From: Paenibacillus alkalitolerans
Lineage (GTDB): Bacteria > Bacillota > Bacilli > Paenibacillales > YIM-B00363
Direction of reading: 5' to 3'
NCBI RefSeq assembly: GCF_016482785.1
Contig: NZ_JAEMXM010000024.1
Span: forward strand, 1-64,000
DNA length: 64,000 nt
Made by a program: the position numbers and the translations under genes
Shown here: piece by piece, positions 9,707-18,865 of the stretch
How positions within the stretch are numbered: position 1 is the stretch's first letter
Layout: every line of letters starts with the position of its first letter
The notes under the pieces: model-generated
The model's input: only the letters and a program-made list of their open reading frames with translations
The model's database searches: none
What the model was told of the DNA's origin: nothing

Positions 9707-12689
9707 CGTTCGCCGCCTCCTCTTCGTTGTTTGCCGTTCTCGCCGGCTCATCCAAGCCGAACTCTTCCCTCTTTTTCCGCAGTTCTTTGTTGATTTCTTT
9801 CACGCCTTCCTCGATTGCTTCGCGAGGAATTTTACCGTTGAGCACGATTTGGTTCCACATATTCGCAATGTGGCGCGTCGTGTAGTAGCCGCCGAGTACG
9901 ATTTCGCGTTCCTGGAACCATTCCCATTGTTCCATAATCGCATCGATATCCGATTGATTCCACGGCAGACGCTTGAGAGCGTCGACGTTCGCGGTATTCC
10001 AGCGCGCTTCGACGCCTAATAACGACTCCAGCTCGGATCCGAATCTTTCTTGCGCATCGGCTCCTGTCCACCACTTGAGGAACGTCCACGCTTCATCTTT
10101 CATGTCGGTGCTCTTAAAGATAACTGCCGTTTGCGCCAAACCTCCGGTGGAACGGTTGATTTTCCCGTCCGCCTGCTTAATGCCCGGCATCGGCTTCATG
10201 CCCCACCACCCGGTCAATTCGGGAGCGGCGGTCGACAATAAGATGTAAGTGGAATAATCGGCCACGCCGATCGGCATTTCTCCGGAACGGAACCTGTTAT
10301 AGAAATCCGCTTGCTTCTGGAGCTTATAGTTCGTAAATAATCCCGTCCACATATCCATCGCTTCCAGCGATTCCGGCGAATCCAAGTCGGACTTTTTGCC
10401 GTTATCCCGGTAGAACGTGCCACCGTGTTGGAACAAGAACGGCGCGAATTCATTAATCGCCAAATTCGGGTTGTTCGGTGCGTGCGGATAATAGAAATCC
10501 ATACCGTTTTGCTGCAGGAGCGGAATCAAGTCCATGACTTCCTGCCACGTCTGCGGAATTTTATCCTCCGTTATCCCGAGCTGATCCATGATGTCTTTCC
10601 GGTAGAAAAGCATATTGAAGTTTTGATTTTCGGGCAATGCAAAGTCTCCGCCGTTGTATTTATACGGTATGAGCGCTCCCGGCCTGAACCTGGATGCCAC
10701 TTCCTTGTAGTCGGGAAACTCGTTTAAGTTTACAAGCGCGTTTCGAACCGCGAAATCAATCGGCACTTCCGCTTCCACGCCTAATGCGACGTCCGGAGCG
10801 AGACCCGAAGTGTTCGCAAGCAGCAGAAGCTGCATCTGTTGAGCAGGGATGACGTTGACGTTCACTTTGATTCCCGTTTCCGGCGTGAAGTCTTCATCGA
10901 TCATCTGCTTAATGATTTGCACCCAATCTCGGCCGCGGGCGACCCAAACTTCCAATACTTTCTCATCCTCGTATACGTTTCCGACGCCGCCGTAATTTTT
11001 CGTAAACGACTTGAACAGATCGTACACGCTCGTTCCGGTGCGTACGTACCAAGGCGCGGCGGCTTGCGGCCACGGTTTGTCCGAAGACTGGACGATCAAG
11101 TAGTCGAGCACGAGATTCTGCTTGCTTAATCCGTTCACCCATAACCCTAAAGCCGATTGAAGATCCGTTATCGCTTGAAGCCTTGCGGGGATCGTTGTCG
11201 TATCTTCCGCCATGTCCAGTATTTGGTCGCGCGCTTGATACAACGTGCTTACTTCGGAGCTTCCTTGCGGAACTCCGAGAGCGTAAAGCTTCTTGATCGC
11301 GTTATCCATGTCGCGGGCCATGACGTGCAGCCGCGGCACCAAATTCGGAATGTTCTTCTCCAGCTCCCAATCCGCGTTCGGGTCGGGGTTCGTTCCTGTA
11401 ATATGAATGACTTCGCGGCTAAGCAAAGACATGTTATGAGTCGTATCGATTATCGATTCCATAATCGGGCCAAGCGCGCCGACCTGCACTTCCATGCGAA
11501 TCGTATGCTCGCCCTTCTCTAAGTAGAATAAGAACGGCTTATCGTCGCCGAGCTTCTTGATTTGCCACTCGGGCACGTAATGGAACAGCACCTCGTTCAT
11601 TTCTTTAAACGGTACTTTTCCGTCTATCGTAATCGTCCGCTGTACCGGTATGCCGTTCAACCACCACTGTCCGAAGCGCATCCCGATATTGTACAAGCCG
11701 CTTTCCGGAACTTCGAATTTCCACTCCGCCCATTGGCCGCCGTTGCGCCAGCCGTCGCCGCCGAATACGTTCAAGATTACCGCGTCTTTGTTGAACGGCT
11801 CCGTAATCGGCTCGCGGTCCTCGATTCTCTTGAGCGTCGGGCTCGAACGAAGATAGGAAGTTTCCGCCTGAATTTTAATAACTTGATTTTTTGCTTCTTT
11901 ATATCCTTTAGCTTCATATTCTTTCAAAACTTCTTCATACGACGGCAGATGAACGGGAGAAAACACGTGCAGCTCGCCGATCGCCGCCGGTTCGCGAATC
12001 GTGCTGATCCGTATCGTATGCTTGCCTTTCTTCATGAAGAAACGCAACGGTTCGCCGACTTTTCCTTCCGCGTCCCGAAAATCTCTATATTGCCAACCGC
12101 TAACTTCTTCCCTGCTTGGATTGAATTCATTGCCTTGGTTGTCGAACCAAGTTTCGCCCGCTTCTTGCCACATCCGTTGGAATTCAATCTTCTTTGCTTG
12201 GAAGAAGGGATATTCACCGTCAATTTGCACGCTTCTTACAATGGAAGATCTTTTACCGGGTAATGCATAGTAAGTCATGCCCATCTGATAGTATCCGTCC
12301 TGCGGCACTTCAATGGTGTAGTCCACCCAACTGTTTTCGTCAATCAATGCCAATACGGCACCCTGCTTGTCTCCCAAACCGGTTTCGATTCGCGTCCCTT
12401 CGCTGCTGAAGGCGAAATACTCGGCGGAAGGAATCGAAAGACGGAATCCTTCGGTATCTTTAGCCCCTTCATCGTTATGGGCTTTATAATACTTGAGGAA
12501 AGAGGGCTCCAATTTATTTTTGATGTCATAGTCGGCTAAAATCGATGATAGATCGGCATCCGAATACTCCGGGATACTCGCCATTGCCGTATCGTCGAAC
12601 GTTCTCGATTTGTTCCACAGTATTAGCGATACTGCCAGGACAAGCACCACAATGATGCTGACCGTGTATTTTCGCAGCAACCGTATCAC
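9699..12689 (-). CDS. Membrane-anchored solute-binding protein with CBM-like modules
   Basis: An unusually large (996 residues) importer-binding protein. Order: N-terminal anchor helix (about 8-26) without a lipobox; two beta-sandwich modules resembling carbohydrate-binding domains (about 55-255 and 270-420, with motifs such as SWVDYTIEVPQDGYY and QWAEWKFEVPESGLY); a helical linker; then a family 1 solute-binding fold (about 570-980). Usual binding proteins have about 420-480 residues. An ATG lies at 12722, but it has no ribosome site, whereas the GTG at 12689 follows GGGGGG at suitable spacing; the start is therefore a choice. The protein should sit on the cell surface and may capture polymeric arabinan before uptake; that role is inferred. 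Confidence 0.85.
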   Translation of the reverse strand: MIRLLRKYTVSIIVVLVLAVSLILWNKSRTFDDTAMASIPEYSDADLSSILADYDIKNKLEPSFLKYYKAHNDEGAKDTEGFRLSIPSAEYFAFSSEGTRIETGLGDKQGAVLALIDENSWVDYTIEVPQDGYYQMGMTYYALPGKRSSIVRSVQIDGEYPFFQAKKIEFQRMWQEAGETWFDNQGNEFNPSREEVSGWQYRDFRDAEGKVGEPLRFFMKKGKHTIRISTIREPAAIGELHVFSPVHLPSYEEVLKEYEAKGYKEAKNQVIKIQAETSYLRSSPTLKRIEDREPITEPFNKDAVILNVFGGDGWRNGGQWAEWKFEVPESGLYNIGMRFGQWWLNGIPVQRTITIDGKVPFKEMNEVLFHYVPEWQIKKLGDDKPFLFYLEKGEHTIRMEVQVGALGPIMESIIDTTHNMSLLSREVIHITGTNPDPNADWELEKNIPNLVPRLHVMARDMDNAIKKLYALGVPQGSSEVSTLYQARDQILDMAEDTTTIPARLQAITDLQSALGLWVNGLSKQNLVLDYLIVQSSDKPWPQAAAPWYVRTGTSVYDLFKSFTKNYGGVGNVYEDEKVLEVWVARGRDWVQIIKQMIDEDFTPETGIKVNVNVIPAQQMQLLLLANTSGLAPDVALGVEAEVPIDFAVRNALVNLNEFPDYKEVASRFRPGALIPYKYNGGDFALPENQNFNMLFYRKDIMDQLGITEDKIPQTWQEVMDLIPLLQQNGMDFYYPHAPNNPNLAINEFAPFLFQHGGTFYRDNGKKSDLDSPESLEAMDMWTGLFTNYKLQKQADFYNRFRSGEMPIGVADYSTYILLSTAAPELTGWWGMKPMPGIKQADGKINRSTGGLAQTAVIFKSTDMKDEAWTFLKWWTGADAQERFGSELESLLGVEARWNTANVDALKRLPWNQSDIDAIMEQWEWFQEREIVLGGYYTTRHIANMWNQIVLNGKIPREAIEEGVKEINKELRKKREEFGLDEPARTANNEEEAANDE

Positions 12690-12742
12690 GAGCGAATTCC
12701 CCCCATCTCTTTGCGGGTACATAAGGTAATCTGAATAAATTC

Positions 12743-12770
12743 GATTCGCCCCCAGCCAAGGGGGCGAATC
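12743..12770. terminator. Perfect intercistronic hairpin
   Basis: An 11-base perfect inverted repeat (arms 12743-12753 and 12760-12770) with a 6-base loop lies between the lipoprotein solute-binding gene and the large solute-binding gene. On the minus strand it is followed by GAATTTATT and not by a clear run of T, so it is probably a partial terminator or a 3' mRNA stabiliser. Such an element would let the first gene be made in excess over the permeases, as is common for binding proteins. Confidence 0.6.
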
Positions 12771-12789
12771 ATGGAATGCGGCCGGAGAA

Positions 12790-14208
12790 TTACATTCCGG
12801 ACTCTTGCTTCAACTTGTCAATATCTGGTTTCAACTTCTTCTGGATATTCTCGTCGATTTGCTGAATGATCGCTTTGGAGTCGAGGTTTTTCTTAATCGC
12901 TTCTTGAATGCCCTCGAGCCAAATCGGCCAAGCCTTGCCGTCAAGCGGGTTGAGCGTTCTTGCCGGAATTTGCTTCTCGATTTCCATGTAGAACTTGTAG
13001 TCTTCTTGACCGCCGAGATATTCGTTAACGTGGCTGCTATACCAATCCAATTCTTGGATATGCTTCCAACCCGGTTGGATCGAATACTTCGTCCAAATTT
13101 GCCAAGCCTTTTCCGATACGTTGATCCACTCTACGAATGCCCAAGCCGCTTCTTTGTTTTTGCTCTGCTTCGTGATGACGAAGGCCGATCCGCCAAGGCC
13201 TGCGTTAACTCCGAACGGTATCGTCGTCGCTCTCCATTTGCCCTTCTGATCCGGGAACGTTCTTTCGATTTCGCGCGCGCCCCAGGAACCGAGAACCATA
13301 CCTGTAAGCTCGCCTTTCTTAACCATCGCCTTGCCTTCGTCGCTCCACAAAGCCGCTTTGTATGGCGCCCACTGAATTTGTTCGCCGCGCTTCGTAATGT
13401 CGAGCAGTTCAACAAGACGATCGTTGTTGCGCGTCCAGTTCATCGAAGTGTCGAAGTAACCGACCTCGTCGCCGCCCCAGTGAATCGGGCCGTCGCCCCA
13501 TTCCATAAAGTATTTGCCGTCCGCTTTAAGCGTTTGGGCGATCGTGAATACGTTTTCAGGATCTTGCATATATTCGGACAACTCTACAGGATCGCTGGGG
13601 AGTCCCAACTGCTCGTAAATATCGGCGCGGTAGTAAAGCACCCCTGGCGTTACATCCCATGGCATTCCGAGCAGCTTCGTGCCGTCAACCGACTTCCAAC
13701 GGTTCCAGTTATATTCAGATACATATTCCTCATATTTTGCCGCATCGAACGGCGGCTGCAGAAGATCCTCGAGCACGTCGCCGGTCACGTATCTCGGAAA
13801 TTGGCCTTGCTCGACGACCGCGATGTCCGGAGCGCCGGTGCCCGCCGCAAGCGTTGTCGCCAATTTGTCGTGCACTTCCCAACCGACTTTGACAACCTTC
13901 ACTTTAATGTTGGGGTATTCTTGCATGAACGCTTTTGCGACTTCTTCCACTTCATTAACGAAAGTCCAAACCGTTATTTCACCGGAGATGTCTTTGCCGC
14001 TCATAAGATCGTTGATGTTTTCCGTTTCTTCCGCCGGTTGTTCCGCTTCGGCACCATCGCCTTCGGCAGTAGTTTCCGTCGAAGTATCCGTGCTATCCGT
14101 CTTCGTCGCATCCCCTGCGGCCGGAAGGTTGCCACCCGATCCGCAACCGGAAATAATCAGTGCAAAAGCAATGAGCAGAATCAACGAAGTGCTGAATAAT
14201 TTTCTCAT
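12790..14208 (-). CDS. Sugar ABC transporter solute-binding lipoprotein
   Basis: A 472-residue extracellular solute-binding protein of family 1. It begins with a lipoprotein signal peptide whose lipobox (IISGC) puts the lipidated Cys near residue 22, followed by a Ser/Thr/Glu-rich linker and the binding domain from about residue 75 (motifs SGEITVWTFVNEVEEVAKAF and GAPDIAVVEQG). The ATG at 14208 has a GAGGAGGGG site. It heads the ten-gene transport operon; about 100 bases of non-coding DNA upstream probably hold its promoter. Arabino-oligosaccharide is the likely ligand from the surrounding arabinofuranosidases. Confidence 0.93.
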   Translation of the reverse strand: MRKLFSTSLILLIAFALIISGCGSGGNLPAAGDATKTDSTDTSTETTAEGDGAEAEQPAEETENINDLMSGKDISGEITVWTFVNEVEEVAKAFMQEYPNIKVKVVKVGWEVHDKLATTLAAGTGAPDIAVVEQGQFPRYVTGDVLEDLLQPPFDAAKYEEYVSEYNWNRWKSVDGTKLLGMPWDVTPGVLYYRADIYEQLGLPSDPVELSEYMQDPENVFTIAQTLKADGKYFMEWGDGPIHWGGDEVGYFDTSMNWTRNNDRLVELLDITKRGEQIQWAPYKAALWSDEGKAMVKKGELTGMVLGSWGAREIERTFPDQKGKWRATTIPFGVNAGLGGSAFVITKQSKNKEAAWAFVEWINVSEKAWQIWTKYSIQPGWKHIQELDWYSSHVNEYLGGQEDYKFYMEIEKQIPARTLNPLDGKAWPIWLEGIQEAIKKNLDSKAIIQQIDENIQKKLKPDIDKLKQESGM

Positions 14209-14316
14209 ACAAACCCCTCCTCAATGAATGTAACCCCTTACAAAAACTTTGAAGAAAAGCGGCGGCCAGCCGCAACTACCGGTAAAACTCCGGCATCCCC
14301 CCTCTCGCATGCAAAC

Positions 14317-14586
14317 TTACCTTTCCATATGGTGCAGCCAACGATTTTCGCCCGGTTTCGGACAATCCCGGTCTTTCAGCTTTGCTCGAATTTGAACTAT
14401 ACAGCCGCACACCGAGCAAGTCGTTCCGAACTGCAGCGAAGGACAGGTCATGCATGCCTGCAACCGTTGATCGTAGATGTCATCCGGCACGCAATGTTGT
14501 TCCGACTGGAACATCGATGACGAAAGGATGCGGGATATTTGGCTATCGGTGACTTTATACGTCTCCGAACATCCTTTACAAGACAT
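14317..14586 (-). CDS. Small Cys-rich DUF6171 family protein
   Basis: An 89-residue protein with nine cysteines, mostly in pairs: CKGC at the start, CMTC near 45, then CSVCGC near 57 and a late Cys. The spacing suggests bound zinc. I recognise the arrangement as DUF6171, a family without known function. It starts 5 bases after the stop of abf2 and so belongs to that transcript. There is no signal peptide. A role linked to arabinose metabolism is not supported by anything except position. Confidence 0.7.
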   Translation of the reverse strand: MSCKGCSETYKVTDSQISRILSSSMFQSEQHCVPDDIYDQRLQACMTCPSLQFGTTCSVCGCIVQIRAKLKDRDCPKPGENRWLHHMER

Positions 14587-14591
14587 AGCTT

Positions 14592-16085
14592 CTATGCCAC
14601 AACGACTTCGAGCACGGTTACAGACATCGGAGCAAGCGTAACGCGGATTTCATTCCCGCTCGTCTCAATGCCGCCGAACGCCGAAGGCTTCACCGCATCG
14701 GGCCGGTCGAAACTGTTATGGTCGCGCATGTCTCGAGCGGTCAATTCCGTCCCTTTCACCTTCACGTTGCGGTCGTTTAAGCCGCGCAAATCGATTTGCA
14801 CCGGCGCGCTCGATTGATGATCGAGGTTGCATAAGCTGATATGGAGTACGCCTTGCTCGTTCTTCGATGCGGATACGGATACTTGCTGAAGCTTCTCGCC
14901 GTTGTGCACATAGTCAGCTGCCGATACGCTCGCTTCCAAAAGCGTCGCATCCTGATGAACTTTATACATATCCATCACGTGGTAAGTGGGAGTAAGTATC
15001 ATCTTCTCGCCTTCCGTCAATATGACGGACTGCAGGACGTTCACCACTTGCGCGAGATTCGCCATGTGTACACGGTCGCAGTGCTCGTGGAAGACGTTCA
15101 GCGTGAGTCCGGCAACGAGCGCGTCGCGAATCGTGTTTTGCTGGTACAGGAATCCCGGATTCGTTCCCGGCTCCACATCGTACCAAGTACCCCACTCGTC
15201 GACGATAAGACCGACCCGCTTTTTCGGATCGTAACGGTCCATAATCGCGGAATGCTTAGCGAGCAGCTCATCCATGAGAAGCGATTTCTTCAACGTTGCA
15301 AACCATTCGTCTTCGCCAAATTCGGTCGCCGAGCCTTTCGCGCTCCACACGCCCGTGGGAATCGTATAATAATGCACGCTGATTCCGTCCATCAACCAAT
15401 GCGCTTCCCGCATAACGACATCCATCCACTGATAATTGAAGTCGTTGGGTCCGCAGGCGATTTTGTAAATCCCGTTTTCACCGTAGTTACGCACATAGGT
15501 TTGGTATCTTCTATAAAGATCCGCATAATATTCCGGGCGCATGTTGCCGCCGCAGCCCCAGTTTTCATTGCCGACGCCAAAATACTTCAACTTCCACGGA
15601 CGTTCTCTTCCGTTCTCTTTGCGCCAATCGGCCATCGGCGACTTGCCGTCGAAAGTGATATATTCGACCCACTCGGACATTTCCTGCACGGTGCCGCTCC
15701 CGACGTTGCCGGAAATATACGGCTCGCACTCAAGCATTTCGCACAGCCGCAAAAATTCGTGAGTGCCGAACTGGTTATTCTCGACGACCCCGCCCCAGTG
15801 CGTGTTGATCATCGTCTTTCTCGCCTCTGTCGGACCGACACCGTCCTTCCAATGGTACTCGTCGGCGAAGCAGCCGCCGGGCCATCTGAGAACGGGAATT
15901 TTCATTTTCTTCAAAGCTTCCGCCACATCGTTGCGGATCCCGTATGTATTGGGGATCGGGGATTGCTCTCCCACCCAAATCCCCTCGTATATGCAGCGGC
16001 CAAGATGCTCTGAAAAATGACCGTAAATATTCCGGTTGATTGTGCCCTTCGCTATATCTGCGTTAATAGTCACTCTGTTTGCCAT
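14592..16085 (-). CDS. abf2: Alpha-N-arabinofuranosidase, GH51 (Abf2/Xsa type)
   Basis: Second GH51 arabinofuranosidase, 497 residues, cytoplasmic. Acid/base Glu174 lies in VGNENWG and nucleophile Glu297 in [10 protein letters not shown]; the [13 protein letters not shown] motif near 68 is family-typical. It resembles B. subtilis Abf2 (XsaA) far more than the AbfA of this window, so the two GH51 enzymes are old paralogues that probably differ in linkage preference. The ATG at 16085 follows GGGG at 11 bases. A promoter and a CcpA-like site lie upstream. DUF6171 follows in the same transcript. Confidence 0.94.
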   Translation of the reverse strand: MANRVTINADIAKGTINRNIYGHFSEHLGRCIYEGIWVGEQSPIPNTYGIRNDVAEALKKMKIPVLRWPGGCFADEYHWKDGVGPTEARKTMINTHWGGVVENNQFGTHEFLRLCEMLECEPYISGNVGSGTVQEMSEWVEYITFDGKSPMADWRKENGRERPWKLKYFGVGNENWGCGGNMRPEYYADLYRRYQTYVRNYGENGIYKIACGPNDFNYQWMDVVMREAHWLMDGISVHYYTIPTGVWSAKGSATEFGEDEWFATLKKSLLMDELLAKHSAIMDRYDPKKRVGLIVDEWGTWYDVEPGTNPGFLYQQNTIRDALVAGLTLNVFHEHCDRVHMANLAQVVNVLQSVILTEGEKMILTPTYHVMDMYKVHQDATLLEASVSAADYVHNGEKLQQVSVSASKNEQGVLHISLCNLDHQSSAPVQIDLRGLNDRNVKVKGTELTARDMRDHNSFDRPDAVKPSAFGGIETSGNEIRVTLAPMSVTVLEVVVA

Positions 16086-16166
16086 GTCGTACGAATCCCC
16101 GCTTTCAAAGTAGAAAATATGAAATGCTGTTAATAAAATTGTTAATTTATAATGTTTATATTATCA

Positions 16167-16196
16167 ATAATATCTTAGTTCAGCTTTTATCGTCAA
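16167..16196 (-). promoter_or_regulatory. Sigma-A type promoter of abf2
   Basis: On the minus strand a -35 TTGACG (16191-16196) and a -10 TATTAT (16167-16172) are separated by 18 bases, about 80 bases before the abf2 start, inside an AT-rich gap. Seen in sequence; not proved to be used. Confidence 0.55.
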
Positions 16197-16204
16197 CAAT
16201 AATT

Positions 16205-16219
16205 TTAAAACGCTTACAT
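16205..16219 (-). promoter_or_regulatory. Probable CcpA (cre) site
   Basis: On the minus strand the bases read ATGTAAGCGTTTTAA, one step away from the catabolite-responsive element consensus WTGNAARCGNWWWCA. It lies just upstream of the -35 box of abf2, a normal place for carbon catabolite control of a hydrolase gene by CcpA. Confidence 0.5.
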
Positions 16220-16278
16220 CACCAATATATCATCATTTTCAAATCAGTTACTCGGTTAATATTTCCATTTTTACTTAC

Positions 16279-17253
16279 TTAAGTTCTTATGTTTGCTTTC
16301 TTCCTGCTGTCGGGGACCGGCACCCCGAATATCGGATAACCGTCGCCGCTCCAATCGAGTTTTTGCACCCGGGTGTGACGATTCGGGTCAAATAACGGGT
16401 CCCCGGCAATTTCTTTATAATTTCTCGCGTGATAGACAAGAATGACTTCTTCGCCGTCTTCGGACACTGTAAAACTGTTGTGCCCCGGTCCGTATTGCCC
16501 TGTTTCGGCACTGCTTTGGAACACGGGAACCGGGCTTTTGCTCCATGATTTCGGATCCATGAGGTCGCTGGAATCAGAGGCGGTTAACAATCCCATGCAA
16601 TAATTATGGTCCGTAGCGCTTGCGGAATATGCGATAAAAACCTTCCCGTTACGTATTAAGACCGCCGGGCCTTCATTGACCAGAAAGCCGACCTTTTCCC
16701 AGTCGCATTCAGGACGGGCGATCATCGCTTGCACGCCTTCAATCGTCCATGGATTCGCCATCTGCGCAATATAAAGGTCGGTATTGTTTTCGATTGCCGG
16801 ATCTCTTTGCGCCCATACAAGATAGCGTTTTCCTCCATGCTCGAAAGTGGTGGCGTCCAGAGAGAACGATTCCCAATTCGTCTTGATTTGCCCTTTCTCC
16901 GTCCACTCGCCTGACAGTGGATTAGCCGATTCGTTTTCCAATACATACATTCTGTGAGCGAACGAATCATCCGATCTTCCGGCTGCGAAGTAGATGTACC
17001 ATTTGCCGTCGATGAAATGAATTTCCGGAGCCCAGATGTTTGCGCCCATGATTCCGCTCTCATGTTTTCTCCACACAATAACGGGCTCGGCCTCTGCGAG
17101 TCCCCGGATCGTTGCCGATCTTCGCAATTCGATACGGTCGTATTCGGGCACAGATGCCGTGAAATAGTAATATCCGTCCGTGTGCCGGTAAATCCATGGG
17201 TCCGCTCGTTGAAGAATTAACGGATTTTCATACTCCCGATCTGCTGTGTTCAT
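16279..17253 (-). CDS. Glycoside hydrolase family 43, arabinan-active
   Basis: A 324-residue five-bladed beta-propeller hydrolase of GH43. The canonical acidic triad is visible: base Asp18 (RADPW), modulator Asp133 (SLDATTF) and acid Glu194 (VNEGPAV). There is no signal peptide, so it should act inside the cell on short arabinosides, probably as an exo-acting arabinofuranosidase or arabinanase. Subfamily was not settled. The ATG at 17253 has an AGGAAGG site and its own promoter. It lies upstream of abf2 and is divergent from the GH27 gene. Confidence 0.88.
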   Translation of the reverse strand: MNTADREYENPLILQRADPWIYRHTDGYYYFTASVPEYDRIELRRSATIRGLAEAEPVIVWRKHESGIMGANIWAPEIHFIDGKWYIYFAAGRSDDSFAHRMYVLENESANPLSGEWTEKGQIKTNWESFSLDATTFEHGGKRYLVWAQRDPAIENNTDLYIAQMANPWTIEGVQAMIARPECDWEKVGFLVNEGPAVLIRNGKVFIAYSASATDHNYCMGLLTASDSSDLMDPKSWSKSPVPVFQSSAETGQYGPGHNSFTVSEDGEEVILVYHARNYKEIAGDPLFDPNRHTRVQKLDWSGDGYPIFGVPVPDSRKKANIRT

Positions 17254-17345
17254 TTCTGCACCTTCCTCTGCTCATCCGATTTTCGTTTTTCTCTGTACAA
17301 AGCTAACTGCATGATTTATAGTTTTATTAATCGATTTACATAAAC

Positions 17346-17375
17346 ATTGTAGATGCGAGTTTTTATATTTGTCAA
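17346..17375 (-). promoter_or_regulatory. Sigma-A type promoter of the GH43 gene
   Basis: Minus strand -35 TTGACA (17370-17375) and -10 TACAAT (17346-17351) with 18 bases between them, about 90 bases before the GH43 start. The 255-base divergent gap 17254-17508 is very AT-rich and must also hold the promoter of the plus-strand GH27 gene, for which I see only weak candidates. Confidence 0.55.
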
Positions 17376-17508
17376 TCGGAAAAATACAATATATTTGCGT
17401 TTTATCAAGAAAAATTGAAAATTATAATGAAAAATCGACATATTGCGTGTAATATTTATTCATATAAATGTAGTTATATATCTATTAACTATTTTGGGAG
17501 GAAACAGC

Positions 17509-18789
17509 ATGAATCATCACCGTTTTGCTCCAGTTCCGCCGATGGGTTGGAACAGTTGGGATTGTTACGGAGCGGCCGTCCGGGAAGAAGAAATTCGCGG
17601 AAATGCGGAGTATATTGCAAAACACTTGAAGCCGTACGGTTGGGAATATGTCGTTGTCGACATCCAATGGTACGAGCCCGGTGCGGTTTCATCCCAGTAC
17701 AGGCCGTTCGTCCCGTTGGAGATGGATGCGTATTCGCGTCTTGTTCCGGCCGTCAACCGATTTCCTTCCGCCGCGGGCGGTCAAGGCTTCAAGCCGCTTG
17801 CCGATTATGTGCACAGCCTTTCCTTGAAGTTCGGCATTCACATCATGCGCGGCATTCCGCGCCAGGCGGTCCATGCAGCGACGCCGATCCTGGGGACAGA
17901 CGCCACGGCGAGAGATATCGCGCACCCGAATTCCATATGCCCATGGAATACGGATATGTACGGAGTGGACGCTTCTAAAGAAGGAGCGCAGGAATATTAC
18001 GATTCGCTGTTCAGGATGTATGCGGAGTGGGGTGTCGACTTCGTCAAGGTCGACGATATCGCAGCGTCGAAGCTGTATCATATTCACTTGGATGAAATCG
18101 AACTGATCCGCAAAGCGATCGACCGCTGCGGCCGTCCCATGGTATTGAGCCTGTCTCCGGGACCCGCCCCGCTCGAGCATGCCGACCATTTTCTAAAGAA
18201 TGCGAACATGTGGCGGATGACCGACGATTTCTGGGATTTGTGGCCGCTGCTTCTCGGCATGTTCGAACGCTGCGAGAAGTGGGCGGACTTTGCCGGTCCG
18301 GGGCATTGGCCGGATTGCGACATGCTGCCTCTAGGCCATCTCGGCATCCGTTCGGTCGACGGCGGCGGCTCCGACCGTTGGACGCGATTTACCCGGGACG
18401 AACAATTGACCATGATGACGTTATGGTGTATCTTCCGTTCACCGCTCATGTTCGGGGGAGAGCTTCGCGATAACGACGACTGGACGCTTTCACTGCTTAC
18501 TAACGAAGAAGTGTTGGATATGCATAGAAACAGCTTCGGCGCGCGGCAAGTATACAGAGAGAACGATCGGGTCGTATGGACGGCGAAGGGGAACGACGGA
18601 AGCGTTTATGCCGCATTGTTCAACATCGGGGACGATCCCGCTGAAGTCGCCGTTTCACTCGAGCAATTAGGAACCGATTCGCCGAAGGAAGCGAGAGATT
18701 TATGGAACCGGAAAAATATCGGCGCCATCTCGCAGTCGCTCTCGGCCGCCCTTCCTCCTCACAGCGCTTCGCTTTATAAGTTGGTGTAG
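17509..18789 (+). CDS. Glycoside hydrolase family 27 (galactosidase or arabinopyranosidase)
   Basis: A 426-residue GH27 clan-D enzyme: TIM barrel with PPMGWNSWDCYG at the start, nucleophile Asp182 in FVKVDD and the acid Asp near 239-240 in WRMTDDFWD, then a C-terminal beta domain. GH27 enzymes are alpha-galactosidases, alpha-N-acetylgalactosaminidases or beta-L-arabinopyranosidases; in an arabinan locus the last is attractive but unproven. The ATG at 17509 has a GGGAGG site; a longer frame upstream lacks one. No signal peptide. It is transcribed alone, ending at a strong terminator. Confidence 0.9.
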   Translation: MNHHRFAPVPPMGWNSWDCYGAAVREEEIRGNAEYIAKHLKPYGWEYVVVDIQWYEPGAVSSQYRPFVPLEMDAYSRLVPAVNRFPSAAGGQGFKPLADYVHSLSLKFGIHIMRGIPRQAVHAATPILGTDATARDIAHPNSICPWNTDMYGVDASKEGAQEYYDSLFRMYAEWGVDFVKVDDIAASKLYHIHLDEIELIRKAIDRCGRPMVLSLSPGPAPLEHADHFLKNANMWRMTDDFWDLWPLLLGMFERCEKWADFAGPGHWPDCDMLPLGHLGIRSVDGGGSDRWTRFTRDEQLTMMTLWCIFRSPLMFGGELRDNDDWTLSLLTNEEVLDMHRNSFGARQVYRENDRVVWTAKGNDGSVYAALFNIGDDPAEVAVSLEQLGTDSPKEARDLWNRKNIGAISQSLSAALPPHSASLYKLV

Positions 18790-18800
18790 CCAAAGATGCA

Positions 18801-18848
18801 GGCGGCCAAGTGATGTCAACAATGACGCGCTTGGCCGCCCGTTTATTT
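18801..18848 (+). terminator. Rho-independent terminator after the GH27 gene
   Basis: Perfect 10-base arms (18801-18810 and 18830-18839) followed by CGTTTATTTGATT. It lies between convergent genes and can serve the plus-strand GH27 gene, possibly also the cyclase gene coming from the other side. Confidence 0.8.
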
Positions 18849-18865
18849 GATTGATCGCCTTTGAT

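Noticed and set aside
8867-9793. Plus-strand open frame of 308 codons
   Set aside because: Antisense of the MalF-type permease; very rich in Arg, Gln, Asp and Glu as expected for a shadow of a membrane protein gene.
12805-14199. Long plus-strand open frame of 464 codons
   Set aside because: It lies exactly opposite the lipoprotein solute-binding gene, has no ribosome site and reads as an Arg/Phe-rich shadow.
14841-16013. Plus-strand open frame of 390 codons
   Set aside because: Antisense of abf2 with no family features; the minus-strand gene has full GH51 motifs.
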